The notes beneath the pieces are model-generated. The model did no database searches. It worked only from the letters and a program-made list of their open reading frames with translations, and was not told where the DNA came from. The translations under genes and the position numbers were made by a program. From Corallococcus sp. NCRR (lineage in GTDB: Bacteria > Myxococcota > Myxococcia > Myxococcales > Myxococcaceae): a stretch of 64,000 nt of DNA. Of this stretch, positions 1 through 8,900 are shown one piece after another. The stretch is from the NCBI RefSeq assembly GCF_026965535.1, contig NZ_CP114039.1, positions 7,688,001 through 7,752,000 on the forward strand, in the 5' to 3' direction. How positions within the stretch are numbered: the stretch's first letter is position 1; each line of letters starts with the position of its first letter.

Positions 1-327
1 GCCTGCCAACGCCACCGCGGCCACGATGAAGAAGCCCTGCCATGCGCGACGAGAGGGCGTCCTCGAGGGGCGGTCCGCGAACTCCCGCCAGAGCCAGGCG
101 CCCAGGCACCCGAGCCCATAGCCGATGGCCGCGCTGAGGCCGCTGACGAATCCCTGGAACGGCCCGCTGCGCGGCAAGAGGGACGGAGTGAAAGCCAGAC
201 AGGCGAAGAGGAGCGCCACCCAGGCCCCCGGCAATGTGTAGCGCAGCCAGCGAGGCCAGGTCCGGCTGGCACGTCTGGCGTGGCGCACCGCGACAGGTTG
301 CTCGGCGTGGGTGAGGAAGTGCTCCAT
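1..327 (-). CDS. Alpha/beta-hydrolase family membrane protein, N-terminal part (cut by window edge)
   Basis: Reading the minus strand from an ATG at 327 gives 109 codons that stay open to base 1, so this is the N-terminus of a gene continuing outside the window. The segment FTPSLLPRSGPFQGFVSGLS followed by a GYGLG motif and hydrophobic stretches matches my recollection of the membrane N-terminal domain of the Abhydrolase_9 family (PF15420/PF10081). A GGGGAG ribosome site lies six bases before the ATG. The catalytic domain is not in the window, so the hydrolase role rests on the family only. The N-terminal 25 residues are basic and cytoplasmic in appearance. Confidence 0.65.
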   Translation of the reverse strand, partial: MEHFLTHAEQPVAVRHARRASRTWPRWLRYTLPGAWVALLFACLAFTPSLLPRSGPFQGFVSGLSAAIGYGLGCLGAWLWREFADRPSRTPSRRAWQGFFIVAAVALAG

Positions 328-498
328 GCGAACTCCCCGCGAGTGCGCCGGCCCTCCTGAGCGCACTCCAGAGGGTAGGCCCCAAGGCCACTCCTCAGCA
401 GCGTGCGCACGCCGTGCCCGGCTCCGTGACTACCAATGGGGTCGGCCGCCCGGTGGACCCACTCACACTCGCGGCGAAGTGCCTGATAGCCTCACCGG

Positions 499-1080
499 AT
501 GATTCCCCGCGCCCTCGCTCCCGTCCTGTTCGGTGCCTCGGTCCTCTGGCCGCTGCATGCGCTCGCCTGCATCAACGCAATGGACTACACGCCCAGGGAC
601 TTCAGTCAGTCCTACTGGGCGGACCTGTTCTTCTGGTCGGTGGGCGCGGTGTTCATGAACCGCGTCGTCATCCGCAACGTCTGGAGCCCGGCCGTGAAGG
701 GCCAGCCGGCGCCGCCGCAATCGCGCAGGACCTTCTTCATGGTCGTCGGCGTCGCGCTCATCCTGCTGCTGGAAATGGTCTCGGTGGGAGGGCCGCTGCT
801 CAACTTCACCGCGAGAGACTTCTCCGAGTGCCGGATGAGCATCCCCAACCTGGTGACGCTGGTGGCGAGCCCCATCGTGCTCTTCCTCCTGCAGGCCGCG
901 TTCTTCCAGGGGCCCGGCAAGCGGAGGTTCGGCGACACGGGGAAACGGCCGATCGTGGCCCTGGTGGTCACGTCCGTGGTGCTGGTGCTGGGATTGGGGA
1001 TGGTCCGGGAGTACATCATCCTCCCCTACCTCTGCGACAACATGTCGCTCGGGTTCGCGGACACCACGGGTTATTACTGA
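499..1080 (+). CDS. Hypothetical four-helix membrane protein
   Basis: A 193-residue protein starting at ATG 499. I see an N-terminal hydrophobic segment ending at HALAC (about residues 5-24, signal or first helix) and further hydrophobic segments near residues 76-95, 114-132 and 149-172. The stretch between the first two segments holds FSQSYWADLFFW. No enzyme motif is visible. It ends nine bases before the GTG of the tetraheme cytochrome c, so the two are probably co-transcribed. A membrane partner of that cytochrome is a guess from position only. I do not recognise the family. Confidence 0.6.
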   Translation: MIPRALAPVLFGASVLWPLHALACINAMDYTPRDFSQSYWADLFFWSVGAVFMNRVVIRNVWSPAVKGQPAPPQSRRTFFMVVGVALILLLEMVSVGGPLLNFTARDFSECRMSIPNLVTLVASPIVLFLLQAAFFQGPGKRRFGDTGKRPIVALVVTSVVLVLGLGMVREYIILPYLCDNMSLGFADTTGYY

Positions 1081-1089
1081 GCGTCCGTC

Positions 1090-2340
1090 GTGGCATCGCG
1101 CTCGTTTCCGTTCGCCTCGCTCGCGGGTCTGGCCTTCGTGGTGGCCGCAGCCGGTGGTGGCTATGTGCTCGTCCGTGACGCGGACGTGCTGGCGCTGCGC
1201 CTGCGCACGCGGGTGCTCGCCCCAGCGAAACACTCACCGGCGACGCCACGGGAGGCCGTGGAGCATTTCCAGTGCAATCGCTGTCACGTCGTCCCCGGGG
1301 TTGAACCGGTGTCCGCGCGCCTCAGTGAGAACTGTGTCACGTGCCACCAGGCCATCGCCGCGGGGCGGATGGACCTCTGGTACAAGCAGGCGGAGGTCGA
1401 GCGGTGGAAGGGACACATCACCCACCTGGTGAGGACCCCGGACCTCGGCTCGCTGAGCCAGCGCGTCAAACGTGAGTGGCTCGTCTCCTGGCTCCAGGCG
1501 CCGCACGTGGTGAGGCCGCTCTACGGCGCCACCATGCCCCGGATGAAGGTGGGCCCGAAGGACGCGGAGCTCATCGCGGACTACTTCGCGGTGACCGAGC
1601 AGGAATCGGCGGAGCCCGCGAAGGGTGACGTGGAGGCGGGCCGGGCGCTCTATGCGGAGCACGCATGCGCGAGCTGTCATTACCGCGGGGACTTCCCGCT
1701 CGCGTCCCTGCGCTACGGCGCGCCGGAGCTCCAGAGCGCCTCGGCCCGGAGGCGGGCCCCCGACCTGCGCCACGTGCGCGACCGCATGTCCCTGGCGCAG
1801 CTGCGCGACTGGCTGACGGATCCGCACCGCATCCTCCCCGACACGGAGATGCCCACGTTCGCGTTCACGCCGAAGCAGGTCGAGGATCTGGCGGCCTTCC
1901 TGCGCGCTCCCCTGCCCCCCGTGGCCGCGGCGCCGCGCCCCCGCTACCAACCCAAGAAACTGGCGCGCGAGGTCCACTATCCAGAGGTGGCGAAGAAGCT
2001 CTCACGGCACCTCTGCTACCACTGTCACTCCGACATGCGGCGGCCCGGAGATCAGGGGCCGGGGAACTCGGGCGGGTTCGGCTACGACGGAGCCTCGCTC
2101 GACCTGGCCACGCGGGCCGGCTTCCTGCGAGGCATCAAGCGCGACGGCCAGTTCCGCGGGCTCCCGGACCGGTTGGAGGATGGGACGCCCCGCCTGGTGG
2201 CCGCGTTGCTCGCACGGCAGGGAGAGCTGGACGGGCACTTCCAGCCGGGAGTGCTGGGCATGCCCCTGGGCCTGCCGCCCATCCCCGAAGAGGACATCGA
2301 TCTCATCTTCACGTGGATCGAACAGGGCGCGCCCGAATAG
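1090..2340 (+). CDS. Tetraheme c-type cytochrome
   Basis: A 416-residue exported electron-transfer protein with a GTG start. An uncleaved or cleaved signal/anchor helix occupies about residues 8-28. Four CXXCH heme-attachment motifs are present: C62-N-R-C-H66, C82-V-T-C-H86, C193-A-S-C-H197 and C309-Y-H-C-H313. The third begins a mono-heme domain of ordinary class I type, with a later TEMPTF segment that could supply the axial Met. The first two are close together as in diheme modules. Function in a periplasmic respiratory chain is expected, but the donor and acceptor cannot be told from the sequence. Probable operon with the membrane protein ending at 1080. Confidence 0.85.
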   Translation: MASRSFPFASLAGLAFVVAAAGGGYVLVRDADVLALRLRTRVLAPAKHSPATPREAVEHFQCNRCHVVPGVEPVSARLSENCVTCHQAIAAGRMDLWYKQAEVERWKGHITHLVRTPDLGSLSQRVKREWLVSWLQAPHVVRPLYGATMPRMKVGPKDAELIADYFAVTEQESAEPAKGDVEAGRALYAEHACASCHYRGDFPLASLRYGAPELQSASARRRAPDLRHVRDRMSLAQLRDWLTDPHRILPDTEMPTFAFTPKQVEDLAAFLRAPLPPVAAAPRPRYQPKKLAREVHYPEVAKKLSRHLCYHCHSDMRRPGDQGPGNSGGFGYDGASLDLATRAGFLRGIKRDGQFRGLPDRLEDGTPRLVAALLARQGELDGHFQPGVLGMPLGLPPIPEEDIDLIFTWIEQGAPE

Positions 2341-2407
2341 CTCCCTTGGCGCACTTTCCGTGGACTACCCTGGCCATGGGGATGAACCCGGGGGAGAGGT
2401 ACGGCGC

Positions 2408-3079
2408 TTGAGCATTCGGAATGTCATCGTCATTGGAGGCACGGGCGACATCGGACGCGCCGTCGTCCACAAGCTGCGCGCGGAGGGCCTGCGCGTGGTG
2501 TGCGCCGCGAGTGACGTGACGACGGAGACGGCGGACTGCCTGCACGTGGATGTCACGCGCGAGGACTCCGTGATGGCGCTGTTCAAGCGGGCGGAGGCGG
2601 AGACGGGCCCCGTCGAGGTCCTGGTCAACTGCGCGGGCGTCGGAGTCTTCACGCCGCTCCACGAGACATCCCTCGAGGACTGGACGCGGACCCTGGACGT
2701 GAACCTCACGGGCACGTTCCTGTGCGCGCGCGAGGCCTTCCGGCGGATGAAGCCCCGGGGCGGCGGGCGGATCATCCACATCGGGTCCGTGAGCGACCAC
2801 CTCACGCTGCCCATGAACGGGGCCTACGCCGCGACGAAACATGGCGTCCGGGGGCTGACGGGCGTCCTGAACGAGGAGGGCAAGGCGTTCGGCATCCGCG
2901 CCACGCTGCTTTCGCTCGGCGCCGTCTACACCGCCTTCTGGAAGTCGCGGCCGGAGTTCAGCCCGGCCGACATGCTCGCCGTGGAGGACGTGGCCCAGTG
3001 CATCTGGGAGATCGCGATCAAGCCTCCGAACGTGCGGGTCGACGAGATGCGCCTCGTCCCACCGCAGGGAGTCCTCTGA
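2408..3079 (+). CDS. Short-chain dehydrogenase/reductase (SDR)
   Basis: A 223-residue Rossmann-fold oxidoreductase. The nucleotide-binding motif GGTGDIG is at residues 9-15, an NCAG motif stands in the NNAG position, and the catalytic set appears as S (IGSVSD) with YAATK. The start is taken as TTG 2408 because the family fold begins immediately after it and a GGGGGAGAGG ribosome site lies about eight bases upstream. A GTG at about 2359 is an alternative. The stop shares one base with the ATG of the next SDR (TGATG), so the two are translationally coupled. The substrate cannot be inferred. At 223 residues it is slightly short for a classical SDR. Confidence 0.85.
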   Translation: MSIRNVIVIGGTGDIGRAVVHKLRAEGLRVVCAASDVTTETADCLHVDVTREDSVMALFKRAEAETGPVEVLVNCAGVGVFTPLHETSLEDWTRTLDVNLTGTFLCAREAFRRMKPRGGGRIIHIGSVSDHLTLPMNGAYAATKHGVRGLTGVLNEEGKAFGIRATLLSLGAVYTAFWKSRPEFSPADMLAVEDVAQCIWEIAIKPPNVRVDEMRLVPPQGVL

Positions 3080-3855
3080 TGCGGACGCAGCCGAAGGCAC
3101 CGGTCGCCGTCGTCACCGGGGCCAGCCGGGGGATTGGAGCGGCCATCGCCACGCTGCTGTCCCGCAGCGGGTTCGAGGTGGTCCTGGTGTCCCGCGATGC
3201 CGCCGCGCTGGAGCAACTCCAGAACCAGCTGAGCGCGGCCGGGGGCCGTGCGTGGCCGCTGGCCTGCGACGTCGCGAACCGGGACGAGGTGGAGTCAGCG
3301 CTCGGCCGTCTCGAAGCGAAGGTGGGCGTGCCCCAGGTGCTCGTGAACAACGCGGGCATGGGTGGGCCGTTTCATCGCGCGGACGAGGTCAGCGTCGCCG
3401 AGTGGGACCTGCTGTTCGGCGTGAACGTGGAGGGAGTGCGCAACCTGTGTCAGTGGGCGTTGCCGCGAATGAAGACGGAAGGCCATGGGCGCATCGTGAA
3501 CGTCGCGTCCATCATGGGCCTCTTCGGCGGCGCGCAGTCGTCCACCTACGCGGCCACCAAGCACGCGCTCGTGGGCTACTCGAAGGCCATCGCCGCGGAG
3601 TGGGGAGCGTACGGCATCACCTGCAACGCGGTCTGTCCTGGCTACATCGAGACGGACATGCTGGCGAAGGCCCCCTCCTCCTCACGCGAGCGCTTGCAGG
3701 AGCGAATCCCCGCGAAGCGCTTCGGGACGCCCGAGGAAGTCGCGGGCCTGGTGGCGTTCCTCGTGGGGCCCGCTGGCGGCTACGTCAACGGGAGCGCCCT
3801 GGTGATGGACGGTGGGCTGTCCTCACATCTGGCGTCAGACCTGCCGTCGTTCTGA
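3079..3855 (+). CDS. FabG-like short-chain dehydrogenase/reductase
   Basis: A 258-residue classical SDR. It has TGASRGIG (residues 13-20) for NAD(P) binding, NNAG, catalytic Ser in NVASIMG, Tyr and Lys in YAATK, the PG motif in CNAVCPGYIETDM, and a C-terminal GG(L) end typical of 3-oxoacyl-ACP reductase-like enzymes. It overlaps the preceding SDR by one base. Its last 21 bases overlap the 3' end of the convergent TetR gene. The pair of SDRs may act on successive steps of one substrate, but no pathway gene nearby shows which. True FabG of fatty-acid synthesis usually sits with fabD/acpP, so this is more likely a secondary-metabolism paralogue. Confidence 0.88.
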   Translation: MRTQPKAPVAVVTGASRGIGAAIATLLSRSGFEVVLVSRDAAALEQLQNQLSAAGGRAWPLACDVANRDEVESALGRLEAKVGVPQVLVNNAGMGGPFHRADEVSVAEWDLLFGVNVEGVRNLCQWALPRMKTEGHGRIVNVASIMGLFGGAQSSTYAATKHALVGYSKAIAAEWGAYGITCNAVCPGYIETDMLAKAPSSSRERLQERIPAKRFGTPEEVAGLVAFLVGPAGGYVNGSALVMDGGLSSHLASDLPSF

Positions 3856-4509
3856 GGCAGGAAGCAGCACCTGCTCCAGCAGCACGCGCAGCTCCTGCTC
3901 CAGCCCTGGCACCGAGGCGCAGCGAAGATTCCCCCCGCCCCGGAAGAGGGACAGCCCTTCGAAGAGGGCGACCAGCAGCGCCGCTCTGCGCTCCCTGCGC
4001 GCCGGGGTGGATTCGGGGGACAGCTCCCGCAGCAACTCCACGACGCCCGCGCGATAGCCGGCGTAGAAGACCGTGAGCGCGTCGGCCACCATCGCGTCTC
4101 TCGCGGCCATTGCCCACAGCTCCGCGAAGAACTGGCAGGCGTGCGGTGAGTCCTGGTCCTCCAGGATGGCGTCCACGGCGAGCCGGAGCCGCTGCGCCGG
4201 TTCACTTCCTCCGCCCGCCATCCGCTCACGGACTCGCTGGAGGGCCTGCTCCAGGTAGCGCGCCAGCAGTGCCCGCACCACGTCCTGCCGGGTGGGGAAG
4301 TAGTACTGGAGGTTCCCCAGGCTCAGCTCCGCGCGCTGGGCCACGGCGCGCAGACTGAGCCCCGCGTAGCCGTCACCGGCCAGGACCTCCAGGGTGGCGT
4401 CGAGGATGCGCTCCACGCGCTCGGTGCCCTTGGCGTGCACGGCGGTCCCCTTCCGGGGGCTCGCGGAGGGAAGTGTCCCGGGGGCCTTCTTGCTCGTGCG
4501 GCGAACCAT
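3835..4509 (-). CDS. TetR/AcrR family transcriptional repressor
   Basis: A 224-residue regulator. The helix-turn-helix is in the segment GYAGLSLRAVAQRAELSLGN followed by LQYYF (about residues 48-72), the usual TetR pattern, and the C-terminal part is a divergent helical ligand-binding domain. The start at ATG 4509 overlaps the TGA of the upstream saccharopine-dehydrogenase-like gene by one base, so the two form one operon. A GTG three bases earlier is less likely. The perfect palindrome at 5631-5648 in front of this operon is the obvious operator, which implies autoregulation of both genes. The N-terminal 25 residues are basic and low-complexity. Confidence 0.9.
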   Translation of the reverse strand: MVRRTSKKAPGTLPSASPRKGTAVHAKGTERVERILDATLEVLAGDGYAGLSLRAVAQRAELSLGNLQYYFPTRQDVVRALLARYLEQALQRVRERMAGGGSEPAQRLRLAVDAILEDQDSPHACQFFAELWAMAARDAMVADALTVFYAGYRAGVVELLRELSPESTPARRERRAALLVALFEGLSLFRGGGNLRCASVPGLEQELRVLLEQVLLPASERRQV

Positions 4510-5600
4510 CACGCCGCCTCGCGCGCCAGACGCTCGTCGATCCGGACCTCGACGCCACAGGCGCGCAGGGTGGCCAGCAGCTCCTCGGGCCGGGACTCAT
4601 GCTCCGGGAACCACACGCCCGGGGGCGGCGGCGGCGCACCATCCAGTCCCAGGAGCCGCTCCGCGCCCAGCAATGCACCGATGGCGGTGAGGTGGGCCTG
4701 TCCCAGGGGATCCACGACCTCGATGCGGACCTGTCCCCGCTCGCCCTCCACGTCCGTCACAAACGCGGCTTCGCCCCCCGTGTTGCTGCCGGTGAGCAGC
4801 GTCCGGCGCAGGGGCGTCCAGCGGGGGTGCTGGAGCAGCCGCAGGATGCCCAGCCGCTGGAGCGCGACGAGCGTCCAGGTCGCGAAGCCCGAGTCGAAGC
4901 CCAGCCGCGTCGTCACCGTCCGCGCGCCCAGCACTCGGGGCAGCGTCGCCTGTTCGGGCGTGTCGAGCCGGAAGACCCGGGTGTGGCGTCCGTCGGAGAA
5001 CCTTACCCGCCGGCCGTCCGTCAGCGGAAGCACCTGCCGCTCCTGTCCATCCTCCGTCACCTCGAAGGGCAGGCCCAGCCGGTCCATGTACTCCAACGAG
5101 TCCGGTCCGGCCTGATCCGCGAGCGCGAAGCGGATGGCCACCTCCACCCGCTCCAGGCGCCCCACCCTCCGGGCCGCCATCGCCACGAGGCGGGGAACCA
5201 GCCCCGCCATCCACGCGGAACCGAGCAACACCGGCGCGCCCGGCGTCGCACCGGAGAGCCGCAGCACGGTGGCCTTCACCCGCGAAGTCCACCGGGTGAT
5301 GTCCAGCACAGGCACCCCGGCGCGCGAAGCCGCCAGCAGCAGCGTGTCCTCCGGGTCATTGACCAGGGACAGCACGGCCCGGGGCGTCCCTCCCAGCGCC
5401 GCCAGTGCCTGCGGTGAGCGGACATCCAGGGCAATGCCCTCCGCTCGCCCCAGACGCGCGGCCAGCTCCCGAGCGGGACCCTCCCGGCGCCCCGCGATGA
5501 GCAGTGGCAGGTCCGGGTGACGCTCCCGCAGCAAGGAGGCGAGCTGCGCCCCCACCACCCCATAGCCCCCCACCAGCACGACATGTCCCGCGGACTCCAT
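4509..5600 (-). CDS. Saccharopine dehydrogenase-like NAD(P)-binding oxidoreductase
   Basis: A 363-residue protein with an N-terminal Rossmann motif (VVLVGGYGVVGAQLA, residues 7-21) followed by GRR at the end of the second strand, the arrangement of the saccharopine dehydrogenase NADP-binding domain. The middle and C-terminal parts resemble that superfamily only loosely, and many such bacterial proteins have unknown substrates. It is the first gene of a two-gene operon with the TetR repressor at 3835-4509. Its promoter region carries the palindrome at 5631-5648, 30 bases before the ATG, so a small molecule sensed by TetR may be its substrate. Confidence 0.75.
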   Translation of the reverse strand: MESAGHVVLVGGYGVVGAQLASLLRERHPDLPLLIAGRREGPARELAARLGRAEGIALDVRSPQALAALGGTPRAVLSLVNDPEDTLLLAASRAGVPVLDITRWTSRVKATVLRLSGATPGAPVLLGSAWMAGLVPRLVAMAARRVGRLERVEVAIRFALADQAGPDSLEYMDRLGLPFEVTEDGQERQVLPLTDGRRVRFSDGRHTRVFRLDTPEQATLPRVLGARTVTTRLGFDSGFATWTLVALQRLGILRLLQHPRWTPLRRTLLTGSNTGGEAAFVTDVEGERGQVRIEVVDPLGQAHLTAIGALLGAERLLGLDGAPPPPPGVWFPEHESRPEELLATLRACGVEVRIDERLAREAA

Positions 5601-5630
5601 GGCGACTCCCTTTCATGACACGCCATGGAT

Positions 5631-5648
5631 ATAGGTCACTTGACCTAT
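5631..5648. promoter_or_regulatory. Perfect palindromic operator, probable TetR site
   Basis: The sequence ATAGGTCA-CT-TGACCTAT is a perfect inverted repeat of two 8-base arms around a 2-base centre, the size of a TetR dimer site. It lies 30 bases upstream of the saccharopine-dehydrogenase-like start, in the promoter position of the operon that encodes the TetR protein. The rest of the 5601-5916 gap is AT-richer than its surroundings. It must hold the divergent promoters of this operon and of the lipoprotein starting at 5917, but I see no convincing -35/-10 pair. Confidence 0.7.
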
Positions 5649-5916
5649 TTTTTCATCACATTCGACTTCTCACGGGTAGTTGATTCGATGTCCAAGCCTT
5701 CGTCCTGGGTGTGCAGCACGCCAGTCCATCACGGTCCTCCTCTGACGCACGACTCCAACTCCCACGAGGTCACTTCAGACCGCCATGGCATCTGAATGAC
5801 TCAGCGGCATTTTCCAAACACAGCCGATAGAGTGGCGAAATCCTTTCCTGTCGAACCTTTGAACGTTGGCGGGGAACACCTCCGGGAAAGGAGCAAAGTC
5901 CTCTCGCGGAGCACCA

Positions 5917-8900
5917 ATGAATAGAAGACATGAAAACTGGCTCCGTTGCCTGACGGCGGCCTTGATGGTCGCACTGGCTGGGTGTGGTGGCTCGGAAGAA
6001 GCGCCGGACCGTGAGGTGGAGACCGCTACCGCACGCCAAGGCCTCACCTTGGTCAAGGTACCGAAGGCTTTGGCGGCTGGCGCCTATCACTCCTTGTTCT
6101 TGAACAGGAACGGAGAGGTGTGGGCGTGGGGCCAGAATGTCTTCGGTCAACTGGGAACTGGTGGCACCAGCGCAAACCAACCCCAACCCACCCGGGTGAA
6201 TGGGCTGCCCCCCATCAAGTCCGTCGCGGCAGGCATCGCCCACTCATTGGCGCTGGATATGACCGGCAACGTGTGGGTCTGGGGACAGAACGGGAATGGC
6301 CAAGCAGGACTGGGCTCCATAGGAGGCACCCTGCTGGTTCCCACTCGCGTGGGAACGCTCTCCGGCATCCAATCCATCTCGGCCAACGGGAACTTCTCTC
6401 TCGCATTGGGGACGGATGGCCGGCTCTGGGCTTGGGGCCAGAACACGTCCGGTCAGATCGGGATCGGGCTCATCAGCGCCGCGGAGCCCATTCCTTCGGA
6501 GGTACTAGGTCTGCCTGCTGTCCGCGCCATGGCTGCGGGCGTGAACCATGCCCTCGCCCTGGATGAAGACGGCAAAGTCTGGGGATGGGGCCTGAACACC
6601 TCCGGCCAGGTCGGGCTCGGAACCATAAGCCCCACAGTCCTCAATCCGACTCAGGTGGCTGGGGTGCCTCAAGGCACAGCACTGGCTGCGGGCGCTGCTC
6701 ACTCTCTTCTGGTGGATGAGCAGTTTGGGAACGTGTGGGCATGGGGACAGAATGCCTTTGGTCAAGTGGGAACAGGCAGCATCAGTTCGACGCCTGTCAC
6801 TGCGCCTCACCCGGTTGATGGTGTGTTCGCAGTCACCGCCCTGGTCGCCGGACACAATAGTTCCTTTGCCATCATCGGAAATGGCTTGGCCAAAGCATGG
6901 GGGCACAATGCATCAGGGCAGCTTGGCAATGGGACCGTGGTCACCAGCGCATCGCCGGTGAGCGTGACGGGCGTCGTGGATGCGACCGCACTGGCGGCAG
7001 GGGCCCAACATGCATTGGCGCTTCGATCCGGGTGTCCAGTATGGGCATGGGGCAACAATGGCCAGGGACAGCTTGGCACGGGAAGCACCTCGACGACGCC
7101 GGCCACGTCCCCCGCATCGGCGCTCATCATCAACACATTCTACTTCGACGGTGACATGGACGGCTTCGGAGATGAATACCTCTCGGAGCAGTCATGCGAG
7201 CCGTCCCCTGGCTTCGTGGAGGAACTGGATTGTGACGACTACTCCGCGACCACGCACCCTGGCGCCATCGAGGCGTGCAACAGCGTGGACGACAACTGCG
7301 ACGGCATCGTGGACGAAGAAAATCCGAGCGGCGGTGAAGCATGTACCACGGGCAGGCTGGGGGTGTGCTCGGCAGGTACGACGGCGTGCACCAGCGGGAG
7401 CGTGATTTGTCATCAGAACGTTGTCGCTTCCACGGAAGCCTGCGACCTGCTCGACAACGACTGCGACGGAGAGACAGACGAAGGCAATCCCGGGGGACTC
7501 GAACAATGCGAGACAGGATTACAGGGCGTATGCGGCGAGGGCGTAACGTACTGCACCCATGGAGCCATTGCGTGCGTTCAGAAACAGGCAGCAGCCATTG
7601 AAACCTGTGATGGCAAGGACAACGACTGCAACGGTCAGTCGGATGACGGGATCACCTTCCAGGCGTGGCACCTCGACCAGGACGGCGACCAGTACGGACT
7701 TTCATCCCAGTCGGTGCAAGCCTGCGCCCGCCCCTCCGGCTACAGCCCGAACGCAGGTGACTGCGACGACCTTCAGCCGAGCCTCAACCCCGGTGCGCCC
7801 GAGATTTGCGACGGGGTGGACAACAACTGTAACGGACAGGTGGATGAGGGGCTGCCCGCCCTGACTTGGTACCGCGACGAGGACGGCGACGGGTTCGGAA
7901 GTGCAAGCCAGTCGGTCCAGAGCTGCCGGCAGCCTGCGGGATATGTGGCGAACACTTCCGACTGCAATGACGCCAGCTCAGCCATCAGACCCGGCGCCGC
8001 TGAGGTTTGCGACGGCGTGGACAACGACTGCGACTCCCTGGTGGACGAGGGGATACCCAAGTCGACGTGGTACCGCGACGCGGATGGCGACGGCTTCGGC
8101 TACGCGACTCATGAGGCTCAAGACTGTCGGCAGCCAATAGGCTATGTCTCGAATGCAAGCGACTGCAATGACAGCAACGCGAACATTCAGCCGGGGGCCA
8201 CGGAGGTGTGCGATGGCTTGGACAACGACTGCGACGCCCAGGTGGATGAAGGCGTAAAACTCAATTTCTACCGCGATGCAGATAGCGACACCTATGGCAG
8301 GGGCTCGCCGCTCACGGCCTGCACCCAGCCTGTTGGCTATGCGGAGCGAACTGGCGACTGCAACGACAACAATGGCAGCATCAATCCTGGCGCCTTGGAA
8401 GTTTGCGATGGGCTCGACAACGACTGCAACGGACAGACAGATGATGGCCTGTCCATGCAAACATGGTATCGCGATGCAGACGGAGACACTTTCGGAACAT
8501 CGTCGAGCACCCGGTCGTACTGCAGCCAGCCTTCGGGCTACGTCTCGGTCGCTGGTGACTGCAATGATTCCAGCGCGAGCGCCAACCCAGGGGCAGCTGA
8601 AATCTGCGGGGACGACATTGACAACAACTGCGACGGCTATGCGGACGGGTACTGCGGCACGTGGGCTTTCACTGGCAGCATGTCCATGGCTCGCATGGAA
8701 CACACGATGACGTTGCTACCGTCAGGAAAGGTACTGATAGCTGGAGGGTCTGACTACAGAAACCCACTCGCTACTGCCGAGGTATATGATCCCGCCACAG
8801 GCACTTGGTCCCTTACAGGGGCTCTTTCCATGCCTCGGAGAACTGCCACAGCGACCCTTCTGCCTTCTGGCAAGGTCTTGGTTGCGGGCGGCGAAACATC

